Below, in pieces: positions 1 through 7,952 of a stretch of 52,759 bases of DNA. Under the pieces are notes generated by a model. That model did no database searches. It saw only the letters and a program-made list of their open reading frames with translations, and was not told the origin of the DNA. Position 1 is the stretch's first letter; each line of letters starts with the position of its first letter. Where the stretch lies: the NCBI GenBank assembly GCA_009993955.1, contig JAACSL010000027.1:1-52759 (forward strand), given 5' to 3'. Position numbers and translations under genes: made by a program. Origin of the DNA: Paraglaciecola sp. GTDB taxonomy: Bacteria > Pseudomonadota > Gammaproteobacteria > Enterobacterales > Alteromonadaceae.

Positions 1-10
1 CATGCCTGTT

Positions 11-96
11 CCTCTGTTGGTTCCCACTTTCTTGGTCGAAAGATCGGATCTTGGAACAGGCATTTAGTTCAATTTCTTAAACAGGATTGGGGTTAA
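11..96 (+). repeat. Left copy of an 86-bp perfect terminal inverted repeat
   Basis: This stretch is identical to the reverse complement of 52674-52759, the last 86 bases of the window. Identity ends inward at base 96. The copy is itself partly self-complementary: bases 2-12 can pair with 53-63. It lies just upstream of the YitT gene. It is most likely one copy of a dispersed genomic repeat at which the contig was cut; a real terminal or invertible repeat is less likely but not excluded. Confidence 0.9.
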
Positions 97-112
97 GTAA
101 GGTCGTTTGAAC

Positions 113-787
113 ATGCAATTTCCTTCCCACCGTTTTTATGAAGACGTACTGGCGCTGATTTGTGCGAGCGTAATGGTGTCTTTTGGTGTGACGCTTTTCA
201 GTATTCAGCATATTTTGACAGGCGGCACGGCTGGACTTGCATTGATTGGTACACATTTCATTGAGCTAAATTTTGGTAGTTTATTTTTTCTCGTGAATAT
301 TCCGTTTTATTACATAGCCTGGACACAGTTGTCGAAACGCTTCACCGTCAATACGTTTATCTCGGTGAGTCTTATTTCGCTGTTGACGGAATGTTTACCC
401 ACGCTGATCCATATTGACTTCGTTCATCCGATCTTTGCCTCGATTGTCGGCGGCATGTTAATTGGCGTTGGGCTGCTGATTATGTTTAGGCATAAATCCA
501 GTTTAGGTGGCCTGGGCATTTTAGCGCTGTATTTGCAAAACAAACGTGGTATTCGGGCAGGAAATTTCGGCTTGCTTGTTGATACGCTTATTTTGACCTC
601 ATCCCTTCTGGTCGTTGGATTAGACGTTGTGGCCTTGTCAGTGCTTGGCGCAGTCACCATGAATGGCTTAATTGCCGTCAATCATAAACCTGGGCGATAT
701 CAGGCTTATGTAGAGACTGCAAAAACCAAAGCCACTGATAGTACGCTATATGAGTTAGATGCAGAGGTGTGGGGAAGTTTTAGTTAG
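113..787 (+). CDS. YitT family integral membrane protein
   Basis: The product is a 224-residue polytopic inner-membrane protein with about five to six hydrophobic segments. It resembles the YitT / DUF161 family, whose transport substrate is not firmly known. Family-typical stretches are FSIQHILTGGTAGLALI near the N-terminus and FRHKSSLGGLGILALYLQNK in the middle. The hydrophilic C-terminal cytoplasmic domain seen in longer YitT proteins is essentially missing. ATG at 113 is preferred over an in-frame TTG at 107 because a purine-rich AAGG lies about 11 bases before it. The gene starts only 16 bases after the inverted repeat. Its end overlaps the convergent DUF4174 gene by 8 bases. The family call is good; the function is unknown. 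Confidence 0.85.
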   Translation: MQFPSHRFYEDVLALICASVMVSFGVTLFSIQHILTGGTAGLALIGTHFIELNFGSLFFLVNIPFYYIAWTQLSKRFTVNTFISVSLISLLTECLPTLIHIDFVHPIFASIVGGMLIGVGLLIMFRHKSSLGGLGILALYLQNKRGIRAGNFGLLVDTLILTSSLLVVGLDVVALSVLGAVTMNGLIAVNHKPGRYQAYVETAKTKATDSTLYELDAEVWGSFS

Positions 788-1232
788 GGGTCTGTTTACG
801 CATTTCTTGTTGGCGCATGGGCATTGAGTCGATGAGTGCAAAGATTTGTGCCAAGTCTAGGGAGTCTGACTGATATTTACTGCCGCCATCTTTACCGATT
901 AGGCGTACCTGACTGTCTAGCAACAGCGTGGCAATTTGTTGTTTAACCTGCAGCGATAGCGCCCCAGCATAATTGTCACGAATACCACTATCTTCAAGCC
1001 AAAACCACACAATATGGCGCTCACTGACGGCCTTATTTTGTTGCGCTAAGTTGTGCAACCCTTGTTTGTCCAATCTACGGCCATCGACGAGTAGTATGCG
1101 TTGGTAGCCTTGCAATTGCTGCAAATCTTGCAAATCCACCGTCATCGCCTGAGCGTTACTTAATGTCAGCCAAAAGATGCCTGTCAGTGCGCAGTGTAGT
1201 AGTCGACAGTGTAGTCGTTTTAGGTCAAACAT
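780..1232 (-). CDS. Exported DUF4174 domain protein
   Basis: The product has 150 residues. A signal peptide of about 29 residues ends near SNAQA, so it should be periplasmic. The rest matches the DUF4174 pattern: a strand with RILLVDGRRLD, a central VWFWLED strand, the motif VRLIGKDGGSKYQS, and the terminal FALIDSMPMRQQEM. The fold is probably thioredoxin-like, but no CXXC pair is present, so redox activity is not supported. It is a single gene, convergent with the YitT gene (8-bp overlap) and downstream of dps on the same strand, separated from it by a terminator. The biological role of the family is unknown. Confidence 0.8.
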   Translation of the reverse strand: MFDLKRLHCRLLHCALTGIFWLTLSNAQAMTVDLQDLQQLQGYQRILLVDGRRLDKQGLHNLAQQNKAVSERHIVWFWLEDSGIRDNYAGALSLQVKQQIATLLLDSQVRLIGKDGGSKYQSDSLDLAQIFALIDSMPMRQQEMRKQTPN

Positions 1233-1302
1233 TTGTGTTGGCTCTCAATCAAGTGGGTGGTAGAAACCCAATGTACACACTCTTCATTAAAAAATTAGCA
1301 TC

Positions 1303-1337
1303 ATTAAAAAATTAGGCGCGATAATCGCGCCTAATTT
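1303..1337 (-). terminator. Rho-independent terminator of dps
   Basis: Bases 1309-1322 pair perfectly with 1324-1337, a 14-bp stem rich in GC at the apex. On the minus strand it is followed by a run of U from the A-tract at 1306-1311. It sits 30 bases past the dps stop codon. Confidence 0.85.
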
Positions 1338-1366
1338 GTAGCAACACTGTTGTTCTCACCTTCGCA

Positions 1367-1837
1367 TTACTGGGTTAAGGCTCTGAGCATCCACGCGGTT
1401 TTTTCGTGCAGACGCATGCGGTCAGAGACTAAGGCAGCGGTAGACTCGTCATCTGCCTGCTGTGCTGGTTTGAGGACCGCTCGACAGGTTTTTACTACCG
1501 CCTCATGGCCTGCAACTAAAATTTCTACCATCTTTTCTGCACTGGGTACACCTTCAACTTCTTCAATTGAACTGAGGCGCACAAACTCTTTGTAAGTGCC
1601 TGGGGCTGGTACATCAAGGGTGCGGATCCGCTCGGCAATATCGTCAACGGCAATCGCTAATTCAGTGTAGTGCTCTTCAAACATCAAATGCAGTTCGCGA
1701 AAACGTGGGCCAGTTACGTTCCAGTGAAAATTATGAGTTTGTAAATACAGAGTGTAAGAATCAGCCAGCAGTCTTTTGAGACCCTCAGCGACGGCTAAAC
1801 GGTCGGTGTGGTTAATGCCAATATCAATATTACTCAT
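1367..1837 (-). CDS. dps: Dps-family DNA-binding ferritin-like protein
   Basis: This is a 156-residue mini-ferritin that oxidises and stores iron in a dodecamer, protecting DNA from peroxide. The inter-subunit ferroxidase ligands can be read: H38 (in HNFHWN), H50, E54, D65 and E69, with the usual spacing of Dps. The N-terminus is short and lacks the lysine-rich DNA-binding tail of E. coli Dps, so non-specific DNA binding may be weak. A strong AAGGAGAG ribosome site lies before the ATG. The gene is monocistronic, with a strong terminator downstream. An 8-bp inverted repeat (1865-1886) sits upstream and could be an operator. Confidence 0.95.
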   Translation of the reverse strand: MSNIDIGINHTDRLAVAEGLKRLLADSYTLYLQTHNFHWNVTGPRFRELHLMFEEHYTELAIAVDDIAERIRTLDVPAPGTYKEFVRLSSIEEVEGVPSAEKMVEILVAGHEAVVKTCRAVLKPAQQADDESTAALVSDRMRLHEKTAWMLRALTQ

Positions 1838-1864
1838 GTCGCTCTCCTTGTTTCAGTTAGTGAT

Positions 1865-1886
1865 TCATTGTTACGAGGAACAATGA
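1865..1886. promoter_or_regulatory. 8-bp inverted repeat upstream of dps
   Basis: TCATTGTT (1865-1872) and AACAATGA (1879-1886) form a perfect inverted repeat with a 6-base spacer, 28-49 bases before the dps start codon. The same half-sites, spaced by one base, occur upstream of purH (18697-18713). It may be an operator or an mRNA hairpin; no known regulator consensus was recognised. Confidence 0.4.
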
Positions 1887-1995
1887 CCAGTCTGTTTATG
1901 GTACTTAGCGAGGCGTTAGCAGGCCAATATGATTAATCACTCAGGTTAATCGGTTTATTGAATCTATTCTGAGTTTTGAATGGGAAAACCTTAAA

Positions 1996-2415
1996 CTATA
2001 GTGTGGCAAACAACTGATCCATGTCTTTAAACGCCTTAAATTCCAGCGCATTACCGGCAGGATCAAGAAAAAACATGGTGGCTTGTTCCCCCACTTGCCC
2101 TGCAAAACGAATATAAGGTTCAATCACAAACTTTATATTGGCGTTTTGCAGACGCTTCGCTAAGTGCTGCCAATCTTGCCATTCAAGCACCACACCAAAA
2201 TGTGGTACGGGGACGGCATGATTGTCTACTTGATTAGACTTTGGGGCATTTGGCATTTTTTCAACCAGATGTGTCACCAACTGATGGCCAAAAAAGTTCC
2301 AATCTATCCATTGCAAAGAGGAGCGGCCTTGTTCACAACCCAATAATTCGCCATAAAACTGCTTAGCATCACTGAGGTTATTCACAGGAATGGCTAAATG
2401 AAAAGGCATAATCAT
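1996..2415 (-). CDS. VOC superfamily (glyoxalase/dioxygenase fold) protein
   Basis: The product has 139 residues and resembles single-domain vicinal-oxygen-chelate proteins. The paired beta-alpha-beta-beta-beta modules are visible: [19 protein letters not shown], then [11 protein letters not shown], and near the end [18 protein letters not shown]. Candidate metal ligands are the His of FHLAIPV, the His of HFGVV and the Glu of ALEFK. ATG at 2415 is chosen because a GAGG ribosome site lies seven bases before it; the longer reading from 2445 adds ten unconserved residues and lacks one. The gene overlaps the 5'-end-proximal aldehyde dehydrogenase gene by 0-20 bp depending on the start and is probably co-transcribed with it. 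The substrate cannot be deduced. Confidence 0.85.
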   Translation of the reverse strand: MIMPFHLAIPVNNLSDAKQFYGELLGCEQGRSSLQWIDWNFFGHQLVTHLVEKMPNAPKSNQVDNHAVPVPHFGVVLEWQDWQHLAKRLQNANIKFVIEPYIRFAGQVGEQATMFFLDPAGNALEFKAFKDMDQLFATL

Positions 2416-2423
2416 GGTCGACC

Positions 2424-3800
2424 TCACATTAATCTTTTTAGCCATTGCAGTTTGCTGCGACTGAAGGGGGGATAACGCAGGGCAACATCAAATATAAAAT
2501 GACGTTTTAATACGGTTTTAAGATGACTAAAGGTGTCGAAGCCGGTTTGCCCGTGGTAAGCCCCCATACCACTGTTACCGACACCACCAAAGGGTAAGTT
2601 TGGATTGGCCATGAACATCATGCCATCGTTGATGCCCACGTTGCCCGCGCTTGTATGGCTGACCATGTGCTGCGCTACTGCACTATCATGGCTATACACA
2701 TACAGGGCGAGGGGTTTGGGGCGAGCATTGATAAAGGCCGGTGCTTCTGTAATAGAGCGCAGTGGCACAATCAATAAAATCGGTCCGAAAATTTCTTCCT
2801 GCATCACGGGGCTTTGTAGATCGGGGGCTAATACTACCGTCGGTTCGATATACTTTGTGTCGGGGTCACACTGACCACCCAAAACCACATTCTGATCCAG
2901 CAAATAGCTGCTCAGGCGGGCGAAATGACGCTCATTAACAATGCGTCCATAGTCTGGACTTTGTTTGACGTCTGTCCCATAAAATTCAGTGATCTTGCTT
3001 TTGAGACTCGCAACAAAATCTGCCACAAAGTCCTCTTCCACCAACACATAATCGGGTGCTACACAGGTTTGTCCGGCATTCATCCACTTGCTCCACACAA
3101 TCCTTGCTGCCGTAACTTCAAGATTGGTATTGCGATCAACAATGCATGGGCACTTGCCACCCAGTTCCAAGGTGACAGGTGTGAGGTATTCTGCTGCTGC
3201 GCGCATGACGATTTTGCCAACCGTTTCGCCACCGGTATACAAAATATGATCAAAACGTTGAGCGAGCAGGGCGGTGGTTTCAGCCACTGCCCCTACAACC
3301 ACTTCAATGGCATTGCTGTCTAAATAACGAGGGATCAACTTGGCCAAGAGTGCAGCAGTGTGGCTAGACAACTCGGAAGGTTTGATCACCGCACAGTTTC
3401 CGGCAGCAATAGCTGCGACAAAAGGAGCAAGTACCAATTGGACGGGATAGTTCCAAGCACCAATGATCAGCACAGTACCCAAAGGCTCGGGTTGTAAATA
3501 GCTTTTGCCTGGTTGCACAAACATTGGAGTAGCGACTTTGCGTGGTTTGGTCCAAGACGCTAAGTGACGTAAGCTGTGATCAATATCACTGATGACAAAG
3601 CCAATCTCGCTGGTCCATGCTTCTTGTTCACACTTGTGCAAATCGAGTTTCAAGGCCTCTAAGAAAGCAGCTTGTTCGGTTTCTAACATCGTTTTCAACT
3701 GTTTAAGCTGTTGTTTACGCCACGACAAGGGGCGGGTCGTGCCCTCGGCAAACGTCGTGCGTAATTTGCTCACTAAACTCGGAATTAATTCTGTGCTCAT
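2424..3800 (-). CDS. Class-3 type aldehyde dehydrogenase
   Basis: This 458-residue NAD(P)-dependent aldehyde dehydrogenase should oxidise an aldehyde to the acid. It has the ALDH3 hallmarks: length under 460 residues, [14 protein letters not shown] at about 106-119, the coenzyme segment with TGGETVGK, the general base E212 in LELGGK, the nucleophile C246 in NAGQTC, and [11 protein letters not shown] near the C-terminus. Members of this class act on medium or long-chain and aromatic aldehydes (fatty aldehyde and coniferyl aldehyde dehydrogenases); which one applies here is open. The VOC gene follows within 10 bases, suggesting one transcript. A perfect 8-bp inverted repeat lies 54-76 bases upstream. 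Confidence 0.92.
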   Translation of the reverse strand: MSTELIPSLVSKLRTTFAEGTTRPLSWRKQQLKQLKTMLETEQAAFLEALKLDLHKCEQEAWTSEIGFVISDIDHSLRHLASWTKPRKVATPMFVQPGKSYLQPEPLGTVLIIGAWNYPVQLVLAPFVAAIAAGNCAVIKPSELSSHTAALLAKLIPRYLDSNAIEVVVGAVAETTALLAQRFDHILYTGGETVGKIVMRAAAEYLTPVTLELGGKCPCIVDRNTNLEVTAARIVWSKWMNAGQTCVAPDYVLVEEDFVADFVASLKSKITEFYGTDVKQSPDYGRIVNERHFARLSSYLLDQNVVLGGQCDPDTKYIEPTVVLAPDLQSPVMQEEIFGPILLIVPLRSITEAPAFINARPKPLALYVYSHDSAVAQHMVSHTSAGNVGINDGMMFMANPNLPFGGVGNSGMGAYHGQTGFDTFSHLKTVLKRHFIFDVALRYPPFSRSKLQWLKRLM

Positions 3801-3853
3801 GTGTCTCTCTATCTTAGTTATCTTGGTGTCATCGCAAAATTAGCCATGAATCC

Positions 3854-3876
3854 GTCAAAGTTACGTAGACTTTGAC
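3854..3876. promoter_or_regulatory. Inverted repeat upstream of aldehyde dehydrogenase
   Basis: GTCAAAGT and ACTTTGAC are perfect reverse complements around a TACGTAG spacer, 54-76 bases before the aldehyde dehydrogenase start. The symmetry and position suit a dimeric repressor site, but the cognate regulator is not evident in the window. Confidence 0.4.
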
Positions 3877-4085
3877 ATAGACCACTAAAAAAATCAGTAG
3901 ATAAGTCTGCCTTCTGTTAGAGAATTTAATGCTGGTGCAACACCACGTACCTCGCGTGATATTTTTTCCACTGTTTAAAGATTGTCCGCTAATTAATAGT
4001 TAAGAAAATGCCGTTATCGCCGCTATTTTGTAAGTAAAGGTGAGCATGAATAATAATTAGAACGTGTCACAAATTTGTCATTTTG

Positions 4086-4101
4086 TGGCATCATACTTGC
4101 C
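4086..4101 (+). promoter_or_regulatory. Sigma-54 (RpoN)-type promoter for the chemoreceptor
   Basis: TGGCAT (4086-4091), five bases, then TTGCC (4097-4101) matches the -24/-12 consensus TGGCAC-N5-TTGCW, with the invariant GG and GC dinucleotides correctly spaced. Transcription would start near 4112, about 26 bases before the chosen ATG. This supports the internal start codon over any upstream reading. Confidence 0.55.
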
Positions 4102-4137
4102 GCCCCTAGAAACCGCTTGAATTTGGATGCCAAGGCC

Positions 4138-5775
4138 ATGAACCTGATACGACATAACATAAGAAATAAACTGCTGCTGTTGTTAAGTGGTGCGCTGGCC
4201 ATTATTTTAAGCGCAGTGTTTATAGGTTTTGCTAGCTTGCGTGGCGTCATCGACGATTACGCACAAACGGTGAATACCGAGGTGTACTATTTGGCTGAAG
4301 TCAGCGCCTTGAATGTCGAATTCAAAACGCAGGTGCAAGAATGGAAAAACACCCTTATCCGTGCGCAAGACCCTGTGCAACTCGACAAATATTGGAGCAG
4401 CTTTAATAAACTGGCCCAGACAATTACCGCCCATTACCAGAGCCTGCAAGACAAAATACCCAGCAGTCATCCGGCGGCAAAATTCCTCAATGACTTTGCA
4501 ACCAGTTATCCAGACATGTTACGCGCTTATCAACAGGGTTATCAGGCATTTATTCAGGCAAACTTAGATATCGGTGTGGCTGACAAAAGCGTGAAAGGCA
4601 TCGACCGGGCACCCACTGAGAGTTTAAATAAAGCGGTTGAGTTGGTCGAAAGTGGCATATTAGCCACAAAAGCGAGGCTCGAAGACAGTGCAAAATCGTC
4701 AATTTTCTACGTTGATTTGGGTTTGATTTTAGCCATCATATTTACCATTTTATTGCTCAGTTGGTTTGTCAATACGCGAATTTTGGCACCACTCAATAAC
4801 GCCGCTGCTGTTTCAAAACGCATTGCCGTTGGTGATTTTACCTCCAAGATTGACATACAAACTGAAGACCAAATTGGTAGAGTGGTGCAAAACTTTGCAG
4901 CCATACAGACTGGTTTGAGTAAAGTCATGGGAGCCATCGTACATGACATTCAGCAATTGGGTGGTGTGGTGAGTAATCTTGTGCAAGCGTTCAATCAGTT
5001 TAAATCCGGCCTAACCAAACAAATTAATGAAACCAGCCGTTTAACCAAAACGATGCAAGACATGGCACAGTCAAACGATGCCGTGAATCAAGCCATCGAA
5101 CAAGCGAATAGCTTTGTTAAGCAGTCTGCTGATTTGGCAGACACCGGCCAAGTGATGTTCAAAGAAAATGTTGATACCAGTCACAATATGCTCGACGCCA
5201 CTAATCACGCTGCCGACATTATTGCTCGTTTGAAAAAAGATAGTGACAACATCGGTAACGTGGTCAATGTCATCAACGGTATTGCCGAACAAACCAACCT
5301 GCTAGCGCTAAACGCGGCCATCGAGGCTGCGCGTGCAGGCGAATCTGGTCGAGGTTTTGCTGTGGTGGCAGACGAAGTGCGTACACTGGCGAATAAAACG
5401 CAGGAATCTACCAAGCAAATTTCACACAACATCACCCAGTTGCAAAATGAGGCAGATAAAGCCGTGCAAGCCATGACACAAGGTAAAGAGCAGGCAGAAA
5501 TAAGCCTATCGCAGGCGCAAAAATCTCAAGAATTTGTGGATAAGTTGCATGCGGTTTTCTCACAAATTGGCCAGCTCAACCATTCCATCGAATTGGAGAT
5601 GCAACAACAAGACAAACAAACCAAGGACATCAATCATTCACTGCATGAAATTGAAATACAAAGTGAAAAATCGCAGGCAGAAGCGATTAAAATTGATGAA
5701 GCGGCTAAGGTATTGGCTGAAATCTATCAGCATATTAATACCTCAACTAAAGATTTTAAATTGAGTACTAACTGA
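4138..5775 (+). CDS. Methyl-accepting chemotaxis protein
   Basis: This 545-residue transmembrane chemoreceptor signals through CheW/CheA. Order of parts: TM1 at about 12-34, a periplasmic helical sensing domain at about 35-185, TM2 at about 190-210, a HAMP domain with [20 protein letters not shown], and a long cytoplasmic coiled coil. The highly conserved signalling hairpin reads [20 protein letters not shown] followed by [17 protein letters not shown]. No CheR-tethering pentapeptide ends the protein. ATG at 4138 puts TM1 at the N-terminus and lies downstream of a sigma-54-like promoter; its ribosome site (AAGG two bases away) is poorly spaced, so the start is not certain. The ligand is unknown. 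Confidence 0.95.
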   Translation: MNLIRHNIRNKLLLLLSGALAIILSAVFIGFASLRGVIDDYAQTVNTEVYYLAEVSALNVEFKTQVQEWKNTLIRAQDPVQLDKYWSSFNKLAQTITAHYQSLQDKIPSSHPAAKFLNDFATSYPDMLRAYQQGYQAFIQANLDIGVADKSVKGIDRAPTESLNKAVELVESGILATKARLEDSAKSSIFYVDLGLILAIIFTILLLSWFVNTRILAPLNNAAAVSKRIAVGDFTSKIDIQTEDQIGRVVQNFAAIQTGLSKVMGAIVHDIQQLGGVVSNLVQAFNQFKSGLTKQINETSRLTKTMQDMAQSNDAVNQAIEQANSFVKQSADLADTGQVMFKENVDTSHNMLDATNHAADIIARLKKDSDNIGNVVNVINGIAEQTNLLALNAAIEAARAGESGRGFAVVADEVRTLANKTQESTKQISHNITQLQNEADKAVQAMTQGKEQAEISLSQAQKSQEFVDKLHAVFSQIGQLNHSIELEMQQQDKQTKDINHSLHEIEIQSEKSQAEAIKIDEAAKVLAEIYQHINTSTKDFKLSTN

Positions 5776-5780
5776 GTCCT

Positions 5781-5804
5781 ACCTCACATTTTGTCATGTG
5801 AGGT
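5781..5804. terminator. Weak hairpin between convergent genes
   Basis: ACCTCACAT (5781-5789) pairs perfectly with ATGTGAGGT (5796-5804). It lies between the convergent chemoreceptor and TonB-C genes and could serve both, but neither side has a proper U-run directly after the stem. Confidence 0.35.
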
Positions 5805-5825
5805 CTTGCACATAAAAAAGCTAAG

Positions 5826-6908
5826 TTAAGGTGTTGGCGTAGTGATTTGTATTTGTCCGTTGTACGAACCTAGTTCAATGACCTGAAATTCACTGTTGGG
5901 GCTACCCGTGACAAAAATGGTACACTGCCCCCATGAGCTGGGAATTTTCCACTCGGCTTGTTCCGCAACAGTAAAACGCGAGCGTTTATTGGCGCAACGA
6001 ATTTGCACTTCATCCAGCTCCCCTTGCTCTAGCGCCAACGAAAAACTGTCACGACTTAAGGTGTGATACATAAAACCATCATCATTTATTTGTGCATGGC
6101 GTACCATCGGCTCATCGCTGTGTAACAACCCTTGGATTTTATCTGCGTAGGGCTGGTAATAGAGGATTTGTTGTTCGGCAGATTTTTGTTCTTTTATCTT
6201 GGCAAAGGTAGCTAATGCATCTGCATATTGGGTTGCGCTAGTCAATAGAACAAACTGGCGTTCAAGCATATACAGTAACTTCTCTTGATTGTTTAACGCA
6301 TCATCACCTGCAGCGAGTGCACGTTTAATGCTGCTGAGCTCACGTTTTTTATCGTTGATTTTATTTGCATACATGGCATCGGCAAAATAAAAGTATGCAC
6401 TTTCCGTCATATTCCACAGTTGTGATTCAGCGAACTCAGCCAACTTTTGCTGCGCGTCGTCGAGTTTATTCTCTTTAATCGCTTCCATGATGTAGCGATA
6501 GGCATTCATAAACTTTCGGGTAACCCCAACTTCGCCAGACAATTTAAAATCAAGTTGAACCTGCATTTGGCATTGTTCTATGGCTTCACCGTTTTGCATT
6601 GCCGGACTGTATTTCCAGTTTTTAATCGCCTTCAATGCTTCTTTATCAATACTTTTCACGCCACTGGAATCTTGAATAATTGGATCCACGACGTTGCCCT
6701 CTTTATCGATCACAAAACTCAAACGAGTCCAGCCCTCTTGGCTTTTTCTGGCAGCGTCAACTGGGTATTTGGGAGGAGTTCGCTCTATCGGTTTGGCGTT
6801 AATGATGGTTTCAATATGCTCAACCTGGGGGGGCGATTCTGCTGAGGCTTGGTGTGCGGCGATCAATGCAGCGGTGGCAAAAAAACGAAGTGCAATATTA
6901 CGATTCAT
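5826..6908 (-). CDS. Periplasmic TonB C-terminal domain protein with helical repeats
   Basis: The product has 360 residues. A signal peptide ends near HQASA, with no membrane anchor afterwards. A TonB-C domain occupies about residues 38-125: PPKYPVDAARKSQEGWTRL, FVIDKEGNVVDPIIQDSSG and ALKAIKNWKYSPA are typical. It is followed by a helical, TPR-like stretch (about 130-260) and a C-terminal beta-rich part. A true TonB has an N-terminal membrane helix and a proline-rich spacer; both are absent here, so it is not a canonical energy transducer. ATG at 6908 is used because an AAGGA site lies seven bases before it. The gene diverges from the riboswitch-controlled parA-like gene. Function unknown. 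Confidence 0.75.
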   Translation of the reverse strand: MNRNIALRFFATAALIAAHQASAESPPQVEHIETIINAKPIERTPPKYPVDAARKSQEGWTRLSFVIDKEGNVVDPIIQDSSGVKSIDKEALKAIKNWKYSPAMQNGEAIEQCQMQVQLDFKLSGEVGVTRKFMNAYRYIMEAIKENKLDDAQQKLAEFAESQLWNMTESAYFYFADAMYANKINDKKRELSSIKRALAAGDDALNNQEKLLYMLERQFVLLTSATQYADALATFAKIKEQKSAEQQILYYQPYADKIQGLLHSDEPMVRHAQINDDGFMYHTLSRDSFSLALEQGELDEVQIRCANKRSRFTVAEQAEWKIPSSWGQCTIFVTGSPNSEFQVIELGSYNGQIQITTPTP

Positions 6909-7068
6909 GATCGTCCTTGAGTGTAAATGACTTGGCAAGGCGAAGATAAACTACCTCGTGCTTCGCTTCAATATTAAATCGTTTTAGGTATCGAATGTTA
7001 TGCCTATGAATAACTATACATGTGCCTTGATCATGGAATCTGAATAAATGAGGGGGTATTCTGCTCGA

Positions 7069-7152
7069 CAGTGAAAAAGGCATAACGGGTGAAAGCCCGT
7101 GACGCAAAGCTTCCGGCCTAAGGTGAAAACTAAGGTAGCGGGGTTGCCAAGC
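7069..7152 (+). ncRNA. Cyclic-di-GMP-I (GEMM-I) riboswitch
   Basis: All conserved blocks of the GEMM-I aptamer are present in order. GGCATAA (7079-7085) is followed by the P2 hairpin ACGGGT-GAAA-GCCCGT (7085-7100) with a GNRA tetraloop at 7091-7094. Next comes GACGCAAAGC (7101-7110), then CCGGCCTAA (7113-7121), which docks the tetraloop, a variable P3 arm, and TAGCGGGGTTGCC (7136-7148). The ends GGCA (7079-7082) and TGCC (7145-7148) pair to close the core. The blocks agree closely with what is known of the Vibrio cholerae Vc2 aptamer. It precedes the parA-like gene in the same orientation by about 110 bases, so that operon is very likely controlled by cyclic-di-GMP. Confidence 0.93.
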
Positions 7153-7185
7153 GTTGCAAGACTCAAAGAGTTAGGCAGGCTTTTT
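7146..7185 (+). terminator. Possible riboswitch-controlled terminator
   Basis: After the aptamer, GCC (7146-7148) and GC (7151-7152) can pair with GC (7175-7176) and GGC (7178-7180). An inner ACTC/GAGT helix (7161-7171) follows, and TTTTT (7181-7185) comes next. The GCC is also needed to close the aptamer, so ligand binding would disfavour this hairpin, implying an ON switch. The stem is imperfect, so this is a model, not a firm call. Confidence 0.4.
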
Positions 7186-7262
7186 CATATTTACCCTATG
7201 TTTTTCAATCGTTGGCTTGGCTTGATACGCCAATCAGCAAGCAGTAATTGAGGACTGAAAAT

Positions 7263-7952
7263 ATGATTATTTTAGTTGGTGGTGAAAAAGGGGGCAGCGG
7301 CAAAAGCTGCTTAGCGCAAAATATTGCTGTTTACTTGCGTAAAGAGCAGCGTGCAACGGTGTTGATGGTGGACTGTGATCCCCAGCGAACAACCTCTGAT
7401 TGGATCCAAGAGCGCAACAACAGTAAAGGCTTAGACAACATCAACTGCGTGCAGTTGTATGGAAAAATTCGCAACGAGCTACTTAGTCTCAATAACCATT
7501 ATCAATATGTAATTGTCGATTGTGGTGGTCAAGATAATCTTGCTCTGCGTTCATCGATGTCAGTGGCTGACCACATTCTTATCCCTTTGCGGCCGAAACG
7601 GCGTGACCTGAAAACTGTGCCACACATGGAAGATATTATTAGCACCTGTAAGATGGTTAATCCCAAAATGAATGCTGCTTTTGTCATTACTCAATGTCCG
7701 TCTTTGCCGTCGTTAGCGAGTCGCATCCTCGAGGCAAAAGAAGTATGTCGTTCGTTCGACTTTGAGGTACTGGACGCCATTACCTTCAGTCGTAATGTTT
7801 ACGACGACAGCGAAGAATCGGGCAAGTCAGTGATGGAAATTGAAGCGGATGGCAAAGCAGCCGCCGAAATTCGCAGCATCGTCAGCGAACTTTTCAGTAA
7901 AGGCCAGGGCAATGTCACTCAGCAGTTTGAAAAAATCCGCGCCATCGGCTGA
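7263..7952 (+). CDS. ParA-family ATPase (small, partition type)
   Basis: The product has 229 residues. It begins directly with the deviant Walker A motif: GGEKGGSGKS, with signature lysine K9 and P-loop K14. Next come VDCDPQRTTSDW (Walker A') and VIVDCGGQDN (Walker B region). The C-terminal part carries NVYDDSEESGKSVMEIE, as in ParA dimers. There is no N-terminal helix-turn-helix, so it belongs with the short ParAs of type Ib plasmid partition systems, which position DNA or protein cargo over the nucleoid or at a pole. ATG at 7263 has a GAGG site nine bases upstream. The RHH gene overlaps its end by 41 bases. A cyclic-di-GMP-I riboswitch lies in its leader. Surrounding genes are chromosomal housekeeping genes, so plasmid partition is not an obvious role. 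Confidence 0.9.
   Translation: MIILVGGEKGGSGKSCLAQNIAVYLRKEQRATVLMVDCDPQRTTSDWIQERNNSKGLDNINCVQLYGKIRNELLSLNNHYQYVIVDCGGQDNLALRSSMSVADHILIPLRPKRRDLKTVPHMEDIISTCKMVNPKMNAAFVITQCPSLPSLASRILEAKEVCRSFDFEVLDAITFSRNVYDDSEESGKSVMEIEADGKAAAEIRSIVSELFSKGQGNVTQQFEKIRAIG

Larger units (their letters stand above)
3801..4137. other. Divergent intergenic region, aldehyde dehydrogenase / chemoreceptor
   Basis: No gene was found in this stretch. It holds a perfect inverted repeat GTCAAAGT (3854-3861) / ACTTTGAC (3869-3876) with a 7-base spacer, placed like an operator for the aldehyde dehydrogenase gene, and a sigma-54-like promoter (4086-4101) for the chemoreceptor gene. Confidence 0.6.
6909..7262. other. 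Intergenic region with promoter area and riboswitch leader
   Basis: There is no protein gene in these 354 bases. The left part must hold the divergent promoters; a TATACA at 7015-7020 could be a -10 box for the rightward leader, though its -35 is poor. The right part is a structured leader comprising the cyclic-di-GMP aptamer and about 110 bases of expression platform before the ATG at 7263. Confidence 0.6.

Noticed and set aside
4075-4137. N-terminal extension of the chemoreceptor from TTG 4075
   Set aside because: It overlaps the sigma-54-like promoter, lacks a ribosome site, and would put 21 non-family residues before the first membrane helix.
5826-6908. Canonical TonB energy transducer
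   Set aside because: There is no membrane anchor, no proline-rich spacer and no exbB or exbD nearby; only the C-terminal domain is shared.
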